From Microbacterium sp. KUDC0406 (GTDB lineage: Bacteria; Actinomycetota; Actinomycetes; Actinomycetales; Microbacteriaceae), in contig NZ_CP091138.1 of NCBI RefSeq assembly GCF_021582875.1, forward strand, positions 2,294,001-2,358,000: 64,000 bases of DNA, written 5' to 3'. The notes beneath the pieces were generated by a model, which ran no database searches, was not told the origin of the DNA, and saw only the letters and a program-made list of their open reading frames with translations. This document shows, piece after piece, positions 7,929-15,857 of this stretch (its first letter is position 1; each line of letters opens with the position of its first letter). Both the position numbers and the translations under genes were made by a program.

Positions 7929-8018
7929 TGAAACGAATCAGAATCAGTTTCGTCCGCCTCTTGTCTTCACGGTTGCTACGCCATAGCATCGTCGTGCATG
8001 AGTCAATGAAACGATTCA
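7929..8018. promoter_or_regulatory. Two LacI-type operators upstream of the rhamnose operon
   Basis: TGAAACGAATCA at 7929-7940 and TGAAACGATTCA at 8007-8018 differ at one base and are centred on CG, as LacI-family sites are. They are 78 bp apart in the divergent gap, one near the repressor start and one 39 bp before the ATPase gene. Confidence 0.7.
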
Positions 8019-8056
8019 TCCAATGACCCGACGCTCGATGAGGAGACGGCTGCATC

Positions 8057-9598
8057 ATGACCTTCCCGCCGCCCGCCGCGGAATCCGATCCGCCCGTGCT
8101 CGCGCTCCGCGGCGCAGTGAAGACCTTCGGACCGGTGATCGCCCTCGCCGACGGGACGATCGAACTGCGCTCCGGTGAGATCCACGCGCTCGTCGGCGAG
8201 AACGGCGCGGGGAAGTCGACGCTGGTCAAGCTCCTCGCCGGGCTGTACCACCCCGACGGCGGCGACTTCCTCATCGAAGGCGATCCCGTCGCCTTCCGGT
8301 CGGTCGCCGACAGCAAGGCCGCAGGCGTGTCGGTCATCTACCAGGAGCCCACGCTCTTCCCCGATCTCACCGTCGCCGAGAACATCTTCATCGGTCGCCA
8401 GCCGCGCGGAGGCGCCGGACTCATCAGCCGGACGCGGATGCGCGCCGACGCCCGCGAGCTCTTCGAGACGCTGGGCGTGCCGATCGATCCCGACCGCATC
8501 GCCGAGGGCCTCTCGATCGCCGACCAGCAGATCATCGAGATCGCCAAGGCCATCTCGCTGGACGCCCGTGTCCTGATCATGGACGAGCCGACAGCGGCCC
8601 TGAGCGGTGTAGAGGTGGAGAGGCTCTTCCAGGTCGCCCGCTCACTGCGCGACCGCGGAGCGGCGATCCTGTTCATCTCCCATCGGTTCGACGAGGTGTT
8701 CGCACTCACCGATCGCATCACCGTGATGCGCGACGGCCGCTACATCGCCACCCATCAGACGGCCGAGGCGACGGTCGAAGGGATCGTCCGGCAGATGGTG
8801 GGTCGCGATGTCGACCAGCTCTTCCCGAAGACGCCGGCGCAGATCGGCGACGTCGTGCTCTCCGTACAGGGACTCACCCGGCGCGGCGTGTTCCAGGACA
8901 TCGACATCGACGTGCGCGCCGGTGAGATCGTCGGGCTCGCCGGCCTGGTCGGCGCCGGACGGACAGAGGTCGCCCGCGCAGTGTTCGGCATCGACGAGTA
9001 CGACGACGGCCATGTCGCCCTCGACGGCGTGCCGCTGCGTCGGCACGACGTACAGAAGGCGATCGACGCCGGCATCGGTTTCGTGCCCGAGGACCGCCGT
9101 CGGCAGGGACTGGTCATGGACCTGTCGGTGTCGCGCAACGCCACCCTCGCGCTCCGCGGGCGACTGGCGCGCTTCGGCCTGATCCGCGGCGACCGGGAGC
9201 GCCGCACGGCGCAGGAGTGGACGAAGCGGCTGCAGGTGAAGACCGGATCGATGGAGTACCCGGTCTCGACCCTCTCTGGAGGCAACCAGCAGAAGGTGGT
9301 GCTCGCGAAATGGCTGTCGACCGAGCCCCGGCTGCTGATCATCGACGAACCGACGCGGGGCATCGACGTAGGCACGAAGGCCGAGGTGCATCGCCTGCTC
9401 TCCGACCTCGCCGGGCGCGGGATCGCGATCCTGATGATCTCCAGCGAGCTGCCGGAGGTGCTCGGCATGGCCGACCGGGTCGTCGTGATGCATGAAGGAC
9501 GCGTCACGGCGACGATCGACCGCGACGAGGCGACCCCCGAGGCCGTGATGCATGCCGCGACCCACGCCCCCGCCGCACGGAAGGAGGAGGCCGCATGA
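8057..9598 (+). CDS. rhaT: Rhamnose ABC importer, ATP-binding protein
   Basis: A 513-residue double ATPase of the CUT2 sugar family. The first half has Walker A GENGAGKST (residues 47-55) and Walker B LIMDEPTAAL near 175. The second half has the degenerate Walker A GLVGAGRTE usual for CUT2, the signature SGGNQQKVVLAKWL near 410 and Walker B LLIIDEPTRGID. It powers uptake with the two permeases and the lipoprotein encoded next. The ATG at 8057 follows GAGGAGACGG. The gene ends in an ATGA overlap with the first permease. The rhamnose assignment comes from the catabolic genes downstream and from similarity of gene order to the Rhizobium rhaSTPQ system. Confidence 0.92.
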   Translation: MTFPPPAAESDPPVLALRGAVKTFGPVIALADGTIELRSGEIHALVGENGAGKSTLVKLLAGLYHPDGGDFLIEGDPVAFRSVADSKAAGVSVIYQEPTLFPDLTVAENIFIGRQPRGGAGLISRTRMRADARELFETLGVPIDPDRIAEGLSIADQQIIEIAKAISLDARVLIMDEPTAALSGVEVERLFQVARSLRDRGAAILFISHRFDEVFALTDRITVMRDGRYIATHQTAEATVEGIVRQMVGRDVDQLFPKTPAQIGDVVLSVQGLTRRGVFQDIDIDVRAGEIVGLAGLVGAGRTEVARAVFGIDEYDDGHVALDGVPLRRHDVQKAIDAGIGFVPEDRRRQGLVMDLSVSRNATLALRGRLARFGLIRGDRERRTAQEWTKRLQVKTGSMEYPVSTLSGGNQQKVVLAKWLSTEPRLLIIDEPTRGIDVGTKAEVHRLLSDLAGRGIAILMISSELPEVLGMADRVVVMHEGRVTATIDRDEATPEAVMHAATHAPAARKEEAA

Positions 9599-10632
9599 CC
9601 GCCGTCGACGAGAGCACGACGCAGCGAGGGCCCGCGTCGGCCCCCTCCCGGCTCGGCGGCCTGCTGCGCGCACGCGAGCTCCCGGTGCTGATCGCGCTGG
9701 TCGCCCTCGTGCTCCTCACCTACCTGGCCAATCCGCTGTTCCTGTCGCCGCAGGGCGTGAAGGACCTGCTGCTGAACGCGACGATCATGATCATCCTCGC
9801 CGCCGGGCAGACCCTCGTCATCGTCACACGCAACATCGACCTCTCCGTCGGCTCGATCCTCGGCCTGGTCGCGTTCATGACGGGAACGCTGTTCGCGAAC
9901 TCCCCGGGCATCCCGATCTGGGTCGTCCTCCTCGCCGGGGTCGCGTTCGGAGCAGTGCTCGGAGCGGTCAACGGACTGCTCGTCACGCTGGCCGGCGTTC
10001 CCGCTCTGGTGATCACGCTCGGCACGCTGTACATCTATCGCGGCCTCAACAACTGGTGGGCTGGCGGCACCCAGTACTTCGCCGACGACCGGCCCGACGC
10101 CTTCGGCGCGCTCGCCGTCGACACGATCCTCGGGTTCCCGATCATCACGCTGATCGCGATCGTGGCCGTCGCCGCGCTCGCCGTCTATCTCGCCGGCGCC
10201 CGTTCCGGACGCGATCTGTACGCGATCGGCTCGGATCCGTCCGCCGCCGTGCTGTTCGGCATCAAGGTGAACCGCCGCGTGCTGTTCGCCTTCGTCGCGA
10301 ACGGACTTCTCGCCGGCCTCGCCGGCGTCCTGTACGCGGCACGGTTCAACTCCGTCGGCGCGACGACCGGCACGGGGATGGAGCTGAACGTCGTGGCCGC
10401 CGCGGTCGTCGGCGGCGTCGCCATCTTCGGCGGATCGGGAAGCGTCGTCGGGGCCGCCCTCGGCGCGCTGCTGCTCACGACGATCACGAGCGCCCTCACC
10501 GCGATCCGCGTCGACAAGTTCTGGCAGCAGGCGATCGTCGGCGCGCTCATCATCGTCGCGATCCTCATCGACCGCATCGCCGCGCTGCGCACCGCACGCC
10601 GGCTCCGACTCAGCGAGGCACGAGATGACTGA
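9595..10632 (+). CDS. rhaP: Rhamnose ABC importer, permease 1
   Basis: A 345-residue integral membrane permease of the CUT2 (RbsC-like) family with about nine or ten hydrophobic helices after a short cytoplasmic N-terminus. The family segment AGQTLVIVTRNIDLSVGSIL lies at about residues 65-85, and the conserved GGVAIFGGSGSVVGA loop near 275. It forms the membrane channel with the next gene product. It overlaps the ATPase gene at ATGA and overlaps the second permease by 8 nt, so the transporter is translated as one coupled unit. The symbol is given by position in a rhaT-rhaP-rhaQ-rhaS order; P and Q cannot be distinguished by motif. Confidence 0.9.
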   Translation: MTAVDESTTQRGPASAPSRLGGLLRARELPVLIALVALVLLTYLANPLFLSPQGVKDLLLNATIMIILAAGQTLVIVTRNIDLSVGSILGLVAFMTGTLFANSPGIPIWVVLLAGVAFGAVLGAVNGLLVTLAGVPALVITLGTLYIYRGLNNWWAGGTQYFADDRPDAFGALAVDTILGFPIITLIAIVAVAALAVYLAGARSGRDLYAIGSDPSAAVLFGIKVNRRVLFAFVANGLLAGLAGVLYAARFNSVGATTGTGMELNVVAAAVVGGVAIFGGSGSVVGAALGALLLTTITSALTAIRVDKFWQQAIVGALIIVAILIDRIAALRTARRLRLSEARDD

Positions 10633-11716
10633 CACCGACACCTCCACGTCGCTGGCGGCGGCGTCCACCTCCAAGACCCTGGCCGGCGAGCCGAAGGGCC
10701 GCACCGGGTGGAACCGGATGCTGCTCGGCCGCGACGCGATCATGATCTACGTCCTGGTCGCGACGATCCTGCTCTTCAGCGTCACCGTCCCCCGATTCGC
10801 CTCACCGGTGACGACCGGGTTCCTGCTGCTGGATGTCGTACCCGTGCTGCTGATCGCCATGCCGATGACGCTGATCATCATCACCGGGGAGATCGACCTG
10901 TCGGTGGCATCGATCGCCGGTCTGACCAGCGCCGTGCTCGGCGTGCTCTGGCAGTCGGGCGTCGGCATCGTCCCCGCACTGCTGATCAGCCTCATGGTGG
11001 GCGTGGTCACCGGAGCGGTCAACGGCATCCTCATCGCCGTCGTCGGCCTGCCGTCCCTCGCCGTCACGATCGGCACTCTGGCGCTGTTCCGCGGTCTCGC
11101 CCTGGTCGTGATCGGCGACAATGCCGTGGCGAACTTCCCGCCCGAGCTGAACGCCTTCGTCACGTCGAAACTCGGCGCGACGGGCATCCCGACGGTCATG
11201 ATCATCGTCGCGATCGTCGTCCTGATGTTCGGTGTCGTGCTGCACTTCACACCGTTCGGTCGGGGCCTCTACGCCATGGGCTACTCCAAGGAGGCGGCGC
11301 GGTTCGTCGGCATCGATGTCGAGCGATCGAAGTTCTGGCTCTACGTGGCCTGCGGCGTTGTGGCGGCGATCGCCGGCATCTACTGGACGCTGCGGTACTC
11401 GAGCGCCCGATCGGACAACGCCGCAGGGCTCGAGCTCACGGTGATCGCCGCCGTCCTGCTCGGCGGTGTGTCGATCTTCGGCGGCCGCGGATCCGTTCCC
11501 GGAGTCGTCGCGAGCGTGCTCCTGATCGGCACGATCAACTACGCACTCCGCCTCGGACGCGTCTCCGACGTGGTCCTGATCATCGTCACCGGCACTCTGC
11601 TGATCGTCTCGGTGGTCCTCCCCAGCATCACCGCCGCGCTCGCCCGCCGCCGACATGAGCGCCGGATGCGGCATGCACGTCCCCAGGGCACGACCTCGGG
11701 ATCCGTCGGCGCCTAG
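10625..11716 (+). CDS. rhaQ: Rhamnose ABC importer, permease 2
   Basis: A 363-residue CUT2 permease, paralogous to the preceding gene. It has about ten hydrophobic segments, the family signature MTLIIITGEIDLSVASIAGL near residues 80-99 and the GGVSIFGGRGSVPG loop near 278. A basic, non-hydrophobic tail of about 20 residues follows the last helix. The start ATG overlaps the end of the first permease by 8 nt. Together the two permeases give the heterodimeric channel expected for rhamnose importers, whereas ribose-type systems use one gene. The stop is 28 nt before the solute-binding lipoprotein. Confidence 0.9.
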   Translation: MTDTDTSTSLAAASTSKTLAGEPKGRTGWNRMLLGRDAIMIYVLVATILLFSVTVPRFASPVTTGFLLLDVVPVLLIAMPMTLIIITGEIDLSVASIAGLTSAVLGVLWQSGVGIVPALLISLMVGVVTGAVNGILIAVVGLPSLAVTIGTLALFRGLALVVIGDNAVANFPPELNAFVTSKLGATGIPTVMIIVAIVVLMFGVVLHFTPFGRGLYAMGYSKEAARFVGIDVERSKFWLYVACGVVAAIAGIYWTLRYSSARSDNAAGLELTVIAAVLLGGVSIFGGRGSVPGVVASVLLIGTINYALRLGRVSDVVLIIVTGTLLIVSVVLPSITAALARRRHERRMRHARPQGTTSGSVGA

Positions 11717-11744
11717 CACCAGGCGCCCGTCGAAAGGAAGAACA

Positions 11745-12800
11745 ATGGAGTTGAACCTGAAACACCGTCGGCGCGGACGGATCGCAGCGGCCGTCGCGCT
11801 TGCCGCCTCGGCGGCTCTCGCACTCGCCGCCTGCAGCGGCACACCCTCCGATGGCGGAGGCGGGGGTGGTGGCGGCGGGGCGGATGACCTGAGCATCACC
11901 TTCATCCCGAAGCAGCTGAACAACCCGTACACCGATGTCGTCCTGGGCGGCGGGAAGGACGGCGCGAAGGAGGCCGGATTCGCCTCTTCGCAGGTCGTCG
12001 GGCCGCTGGACGCCAGTGCCTCGAGCCAGGTGTCGTTCATCAACGCCGAGACACAGGCCGGAACCAACGTCCTCGTGATCGCCGCCAACGACCCCGACGC
12101 GGTCTGCCCGGCGGTGGAGGAGGCGAAGTCAGGCGGTGCCAAGATCGTCGGCTTCGACTCGGACCTCAACTGCCGCGATCTGTTCGTCAGCCAGGTGGTG
12201 GCCAAGGATGTCGCTCTCATCCAGGTGAAGCTCATCTCCGAGCAGATCGGCGGCGAGGGCGAGATCGCCATCCTGTCCGCCACGGCGAACGCGACCAACC
12301 AGAACGAGTGGATCAAGTACATGGAGGAGGAGCTGAAGTCCAACCCCGACTACGCGAAGATCAAGCTCGTGGCCACCGTCTACGGTGACGACGACGACAC
12401 GAAGTCGTTCCAGGAGGCTCAGGGGCTCATGCAGGCGTACCCCGACCTCAAGGGCATCATCTCTCCGACGACGGTCGGCATCGCCGCCACCGCGCGATAC
12501 CTGTCGACCTCGCAGTACAAGGGCAAGGTCGCGCTGACCGGGCTCGGCCTGCCGAACGAGATGCGCCCGTTCGTGAAGGACGGCACCGTGACGGAGTTCG
12601 CGCTGTGGGATCCGGCTCAGCTCGGATACGTCGCCGCGTTCGCCGGCAAGGCACTGGCCGACGGCAAGATCACGGGCAAGGAGGGCGACACCTTCACGGC
12701 CGGTGACCTGGGCGAGAAGGAGGTCGGTGCGGACGGCGTCGTCATCGTCGGGCCTCCGACGGTGTTCAACAAGGACAACATCGACGACTACGACTTCTGA
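11745..12800 (+). CDS. rhaS: Rhamnose-binding lipoprotein of the ABC importer
   Basis: A 351-residue exported solute-binding protein. The basic start and hydrophobic stretch end in the lipobox LALAAC, with the lipidated cysteine at residue 30, followed by a Ser/Gly-rich linker that contains nine glycines in a row. The mature part is of the ribose-binding/LuxP fold type, beginning at ITFIPKQLNNPYTDVVLGG, and includes SPTTVGIAATARYLS. It sits outside the membrane and delivers the sugar to the permeases. GAAAGGAAG precedes the ATG at 11745 by about 7 nt, which decides the start although the frame is open to 11655. A strong hairpin follows the gene. Confidence 0.92.
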   Translation: MELNLKHRRRGRIAAAVALAASAALALAACSGTPSDGGGGGGGGGADDLSITFIPKQLNNPYTDVVLGGGKDGAKEAGFASSQVVGPLDASASSQVSFINAETQAGTNVLVIAANDPDAVCPAVEEAKSGGAKIVGFDSDLNCRDLFVSQVVAKDVALIQVKLISEQIGGEGEIAILSATANATNQNEWIKYMEEELKSNPDYAKIKLVATVYGDDDDTKSFQEAQGLMQAYPDLKGIISPTTVGIAATARYLSTSQYKGKVALTGLGLPNEMRPFVKDGTVTEFALWDPAQLGYVAAFAGKALADGKITGKEGDTFTAGDLGEKEVGADGVVIVGPPTVFNKDNIDDYDF

Positions 12801-12807
12801 TCCGTCG

Positions 12808-12840
12808 GTGCTGCGGGGCCGGCGTCCGGCCCCGCAGCAC
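12808..12840 (+). terminator. Hairpin between rhaS and the isomerase-family gene
   Basis: A perfect 15-bp stem (12808-12822 with 12826-12840) closes a 3-nt loop, 8 nt after the rhaS stop. No T run follows, so it may protect the transporter mRNA or partly terminate, giving more transporter than enzyme message. Confidence 0.65.
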
Positions 12841-12872
12841 CGGTCCGCCTGAAGTCCCGGAAAGAGAATGAG

Positions 12873-14315
12873 ATGACCGCAGACAACACCGCCGCCCTCC
12901 TCCCGCCGCACCGGCGCCGCAGGCCGAGGATCGGCCTCGTGGCCGGCGGCCTCGGCACCTACTGGCCGCAGTTCCCCGGGCTGCTCCCGCAGCTGCAGGA
13001 GTCGTCGCGCTACGTGTCGGAGCGATTCGCGGAGATGGACGCGGAAGTCGTCGACGTCGGCTTCATCTCGGATGCCCAGGAGGGGGCTGTCGCCGCGGAG
13101 CGTCTGCGCACTGCGGACTGCGATCTGATCGTGCTGTTCCTCACCACGTATCTCACGAGCTCGATGGTGCTGCCCATCGCTCAGCGCGCCGGATCCCCGG
13201 TGCTCGTCATCGACCTGCAGCCCACCGAGAAGATGGATCATGCCGCCTTCGACACCGGCGCCTGGCTCGCCTACTGCGGCCAGTGCCCCGTGCCCGAGGT
13301 CGGCAACGTCTTCCGCCGCGCGGGCATCCCGTTCCGGTCGGTCTCAGGCTGGCTCCGTCAGGAATCCGCCTGGGAGCGGATCGGACGATGGATCTCGGCC
13401 GCGCATGTGCACGCAGCGCTGCGGCATGCGCGTCACGGACTGATGGGGCACGTGTACCCGGGGATGCTCGACGTCTCCACGGACCTCACGCTGCTGCCGA
13501 CCACGTTCGGATCCCACGTCGAGGTGCTCGAGTTCGACGACCTGCGGGTCAGGGTCGAGAGGGTGACCGACACGGAGACCGCCGAGCGCATGGCTCTGGC
13601 ACGGGAGATCTTCACGATCGACGACTCCGTCCAGGAGGCGGACTTCGCCTGGGGCGCCCGGGTCTCGGTGGGCCTCGACCGGCTCGTAGACGACTTCGGG
13701 CTCGACTCCCTGGCCTACTACCACCGCGGACTCGACGGCGAGCAGCACGAGCGGCTGGGTGCCGGGATGATCCTCGGCGCCTCCCTGCTCACCGCGCGGG
13801 GCATTCCCACGACCGGTGAGTACGAACTGCGGACGACTGTCGCGCAGCTGGCGACGCAGGTGGTCGGAGCGGGCGGCTCGTTCTGCGAGATCCAGGCCCT
13901 GAACTTCGAGGACGGCGTGGTCGAGATGGGGCACGACGGCCCCGCTCATCTCGCCGTCTCCTCCCGCGACCCGCTGCTGCGCGGCCTCGGCGTCTACCAC
14001 GGCAAGCGCGGCTGGGGCGTCTCGGTGGAGTTCGACGTTCAGCACGGTCCTGTCACGCTTCTGGGCCTGGGTCAGGACCGCGACGGCGCGCTGTCCTTCG
14101 TCGCCTCCGAGGGCGTCGTCGTGCCAGGCCCGCTGCTCGCGATCGGGAACACCACCAGTCGCGTCGATTTCGGACGCGACCCCGGGGAATGGGTTGATGC
14201 CTGGTCTGCGACGGGCGTCGGGCATCACTGGAGCCTGTCCACCGGCCACCGCGCGGAGACCTATCGCGCCGCGGCATCCCTCCTCGGCATCGACTTCCGC
14301 GAGGTGCGCGCATGA
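12873..14315 (+). CDS. L-fucose/L-arabinose isomerase family protein
   Basis: A 480-residue cytoplasmic protein of the L-fucose/L-arabinose isomerase superfamily. N-terminal segments include RIGLVAGGLGTYWPQF (about residues 19-34) and DLIVLFLTTYLTSS near 85. The C-terminal half has metal-site-like acidic and histidine residues in GEYELRTTVAQLA, FCEIQALNFEDGVVEMGHDG and LGVYHGKRGWG. Family members interconvert aldoses and ketoses using a divalent metal. It lies between the transporter and the mutarotase, overlaps rhaM by ATGA and has GGAAAGAGAA before its ATG. A true rhamnose isomerase is present two genes later, so this one may act on another 6-deoxy sugar or aldopentose. Its substrate is not predictable. 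Confidence 0.8.
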   Translation: MTADNTAALLPPHRRRRPRIGLVAGGLGTYWPQFPGLLPQLQESSRYVSERFAEMDAEVVDVGFISDAQEGAVAAERLRTADCDLIVLFLTTYLTSSMVLPIAQRAGSPVLVIDLQPTEKMDHAAFDTGAWLAYCGQCPVPEVGNVFRRAGIPFRSVSGWLRQESAWERIGRWISAAHVHAALRHARHGLMGHVYPGMLDVSTDLTLLPTTFGSHVEVLEFDDLRVRVERVTDTETAERMALAREIFTIDDSVQEADFAWGARVSVGLDRLVDDFGLDSLAYYHRGLDGEQHERLGAGMILGASLLTARGIPTTGEYELRTTVAQLATQVVGAGGSFCEIQALNFEDGVVEMGHDGPAHLAVSSRDPLLRGLGVYHGKRGWGVSVEFDVQHGPVTLLGLGQDRDGALSFVASEGVVVPGPLLAIGNTTSRVDFGRDPGEWVDAWSATGVGHHWSLSTGHRAETYRAAASLLGIDFREVRA

Positions 14316-14674
14316 ATCGCTACTGCTTCCAGCTGCAGGTCGCCGCCGAGCACCTCGACGAGTACCGCCGGCGTCATGCCGCCGTCTGGCCGGACATGCT
14401 TCACGCCCTGCAGGACAGCGGCTGGCACAACTACTCGCTGTTCCTGCGTCAGGACGGCCTGCTGATCGGATACTTCGAATCGGAGGGCACTCTCGAGCAG
14501 GCGCAGTCGGCCATGGCCGGCACCGATGTCAACGAGCGGTGGCAGTCCGAGATGGCGCGGTTCTTCGTCGATCTCGACGGTGCACCGGACACCGGCTTCC
14601 TCGTTCTCGACGAGATCTTCCACCTCGAGGATCAGCTCGCATCCACCGCCGACAAGGAGAGCACCGCATCATGA
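14312..14674 (+). CDS. rhaM: L-rhamnose mutarotase
   Basis: A 120-residue protein of the RhaM family, which interconverts the alpha and beta anomers of L-rhamnose so that the isomerase receives the right form. Family residues are visible: the N-terminal RYCFQLQV, EYRRRHAAVWPDML with the catalytic-region His (about residue 24), SGWHNYSLFLR and the tail EIFHLED. The length is slightly longer than the usual 104 because of a polar C-terminal tail. The start overlaps the preceding stop (ATGA) and its own stop overlaps the rhaI start, so three enzymes are translationally chained. Confidence 0.95.
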   Translation: MNRYCFQLQVAAEHLDEYRRRHAAVWPDMLHALQDSGWHNYSLFLRQDGLLIGYFESEGTLEQAQSAMAGTDVNERWQSEMARFFVDLDGAPDTGFLVLDEIFHLEDQLASTADKESTAS

Positions 14675-15834
14675 GCAGCCTGTCCCCATCGATCCTGTCC
14701 GAGCTCGAGCAGCAGTCCATCGAGCTCCCCTCCTGGGCCTTCGGCAACTCCGGCACCCGGTTCCGGGTGTTCGGCACACCCGGCACTCCGCGCGACCCGT
14801 TCGAGAAGATCGCGGATGCCGCACAGGTGCACGCCTTCACGGCGCTCGCGCCGTCGGTGGCCCTGCACATCCCGTGGGACATGTGCGACTTCGGCGATCT
14901 GCGCAGACACGCCGAGGACCACGGCGTGCGGCTGGGGACGATCAACTCGAACACCTTCCAGGACGAGGACTACAAGTTCGGCGCACTCACCCATGAGGAC
15001 GATCACGTCCGACGGAAGGCGATCGACCACCACCTCGCCTGCATCGATGTCATGGATCAGACCGGCAGCCGCGACCTGAAGATCTGGCTGGCCGAGGGAT
15101 CGAACTATCCCGGGCAGGCCGATCTTCGTGCCCGCCAGGATCGCCTGCACGACTCCCTGCAGAGGATCTACGCCCGGCTGGGTGACGATCAGCGCCTGGT
15201 CCTGGAGTACAAATTCTTCGAACCGGCGTTCTATCACACGGATGTCCCGGACTGGGGGACGAGCTATGCGCAGGTGGCTGCGCTCGGCGACAAGGCGATG
15301 GTCTGCCTCGACACCGGCCACCACGCCCCCGGCACGAACATCGAGTTCATCGTCATGCAACTGCTGCGCCTCGGCAAGCTGGGCTCGTTCGACTTCAACT
15401 CCCGCTTCTACGCCGACGACGACCTGATCGTCGGCGCCGCCGATCCGTTCCAGCTGTTCCGCATCCTGTTCGAGGTGATCCGCGGAGACGGGCTGAACAA
15501 CCACGATGTGGCATTCATGCTCGACCAGTGTCACAACATCGAGGACAAGATCCCGGGACAGATCCGCTCGGTGCTGAACGTGCAGGAGATGACCGCCCGC
15601 GCACTGCTCGTCGACCGCGACGCCCTCGCCGCCGCGCAGAGCGCGAACGACGTGCTGGCCGCCAATGCCGTGTTCATGGACGCTTTCTACACGGATGTCC
15701 GCCCCGCCCTGGCCTCCTGGCGCGAGTCCCGGGGACTCTCACCCGATCCGATGGCCGCCTACCTGGCATCCGGCTATCAGCAGCGGATCGCCGTCGACCG
15801 CGTCGGCGGAACCCAGGCCGGCTGGGGCGCATGA
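14671..15834 (+). CDS. rhaI: L-rhamnose isomerase
   Basis: A 387-residue TIM-barrel isomerase of the Pseudomonas stutzeri/actinobacterial RhaI type, which converts L-rhamnose to L-rhamnulose with Mn or Co. Metal-site segments are recognisable: RLVLEYKFFEPAFYHTD near residue 180 (the Glu ligand and following region), MVCLDTGHHAPGTNIEF near 210-226 and GSFDFNSRFYADDDL near 240. The ATG at 14671 overlaps the rhaM stop in ATGA; the frame is open upstream across rhaM, but that part is out of the family. It shares little with the enterobacterial RhaA type. Confidence 0.94.
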   Translation: MSSLSPSILSELEQQSIELPSWAFGNSGTRFRVFGTPGTPRDPFEKIADAAQVHAFTALAPSVALHIPWDMCDFGDLRRHAEDHGVRLGTINSNTFQDEDYKFGALTHEDDHVRRKAIDHHLACIDVMDQTGSRDLKIWLAEGSNYPGQADLRARQDRLHDSLQRIYARLGDDQRLVLEYKFFEPAFYHTDVPDWGTSYAQVAALGDKAMVCLDTGHHAPGTNIEFIVMQLLRLGKLGSFDFNSRFYADDDLIVGAADPFQLFRILFEVIRGDGLNNHDVAFMLDQCHNIEDKIPGQIRSVLNVQEMTARALLVDRDALAAAQSANDVLAANAVFMDAFYTDVRPALASWRESRGLSPDPMAAYLASGYQQRIAVDRVGGTQAGWGA

Positions 15835-15857
15835 GCGCCGATCACGAGGAGACCGAC

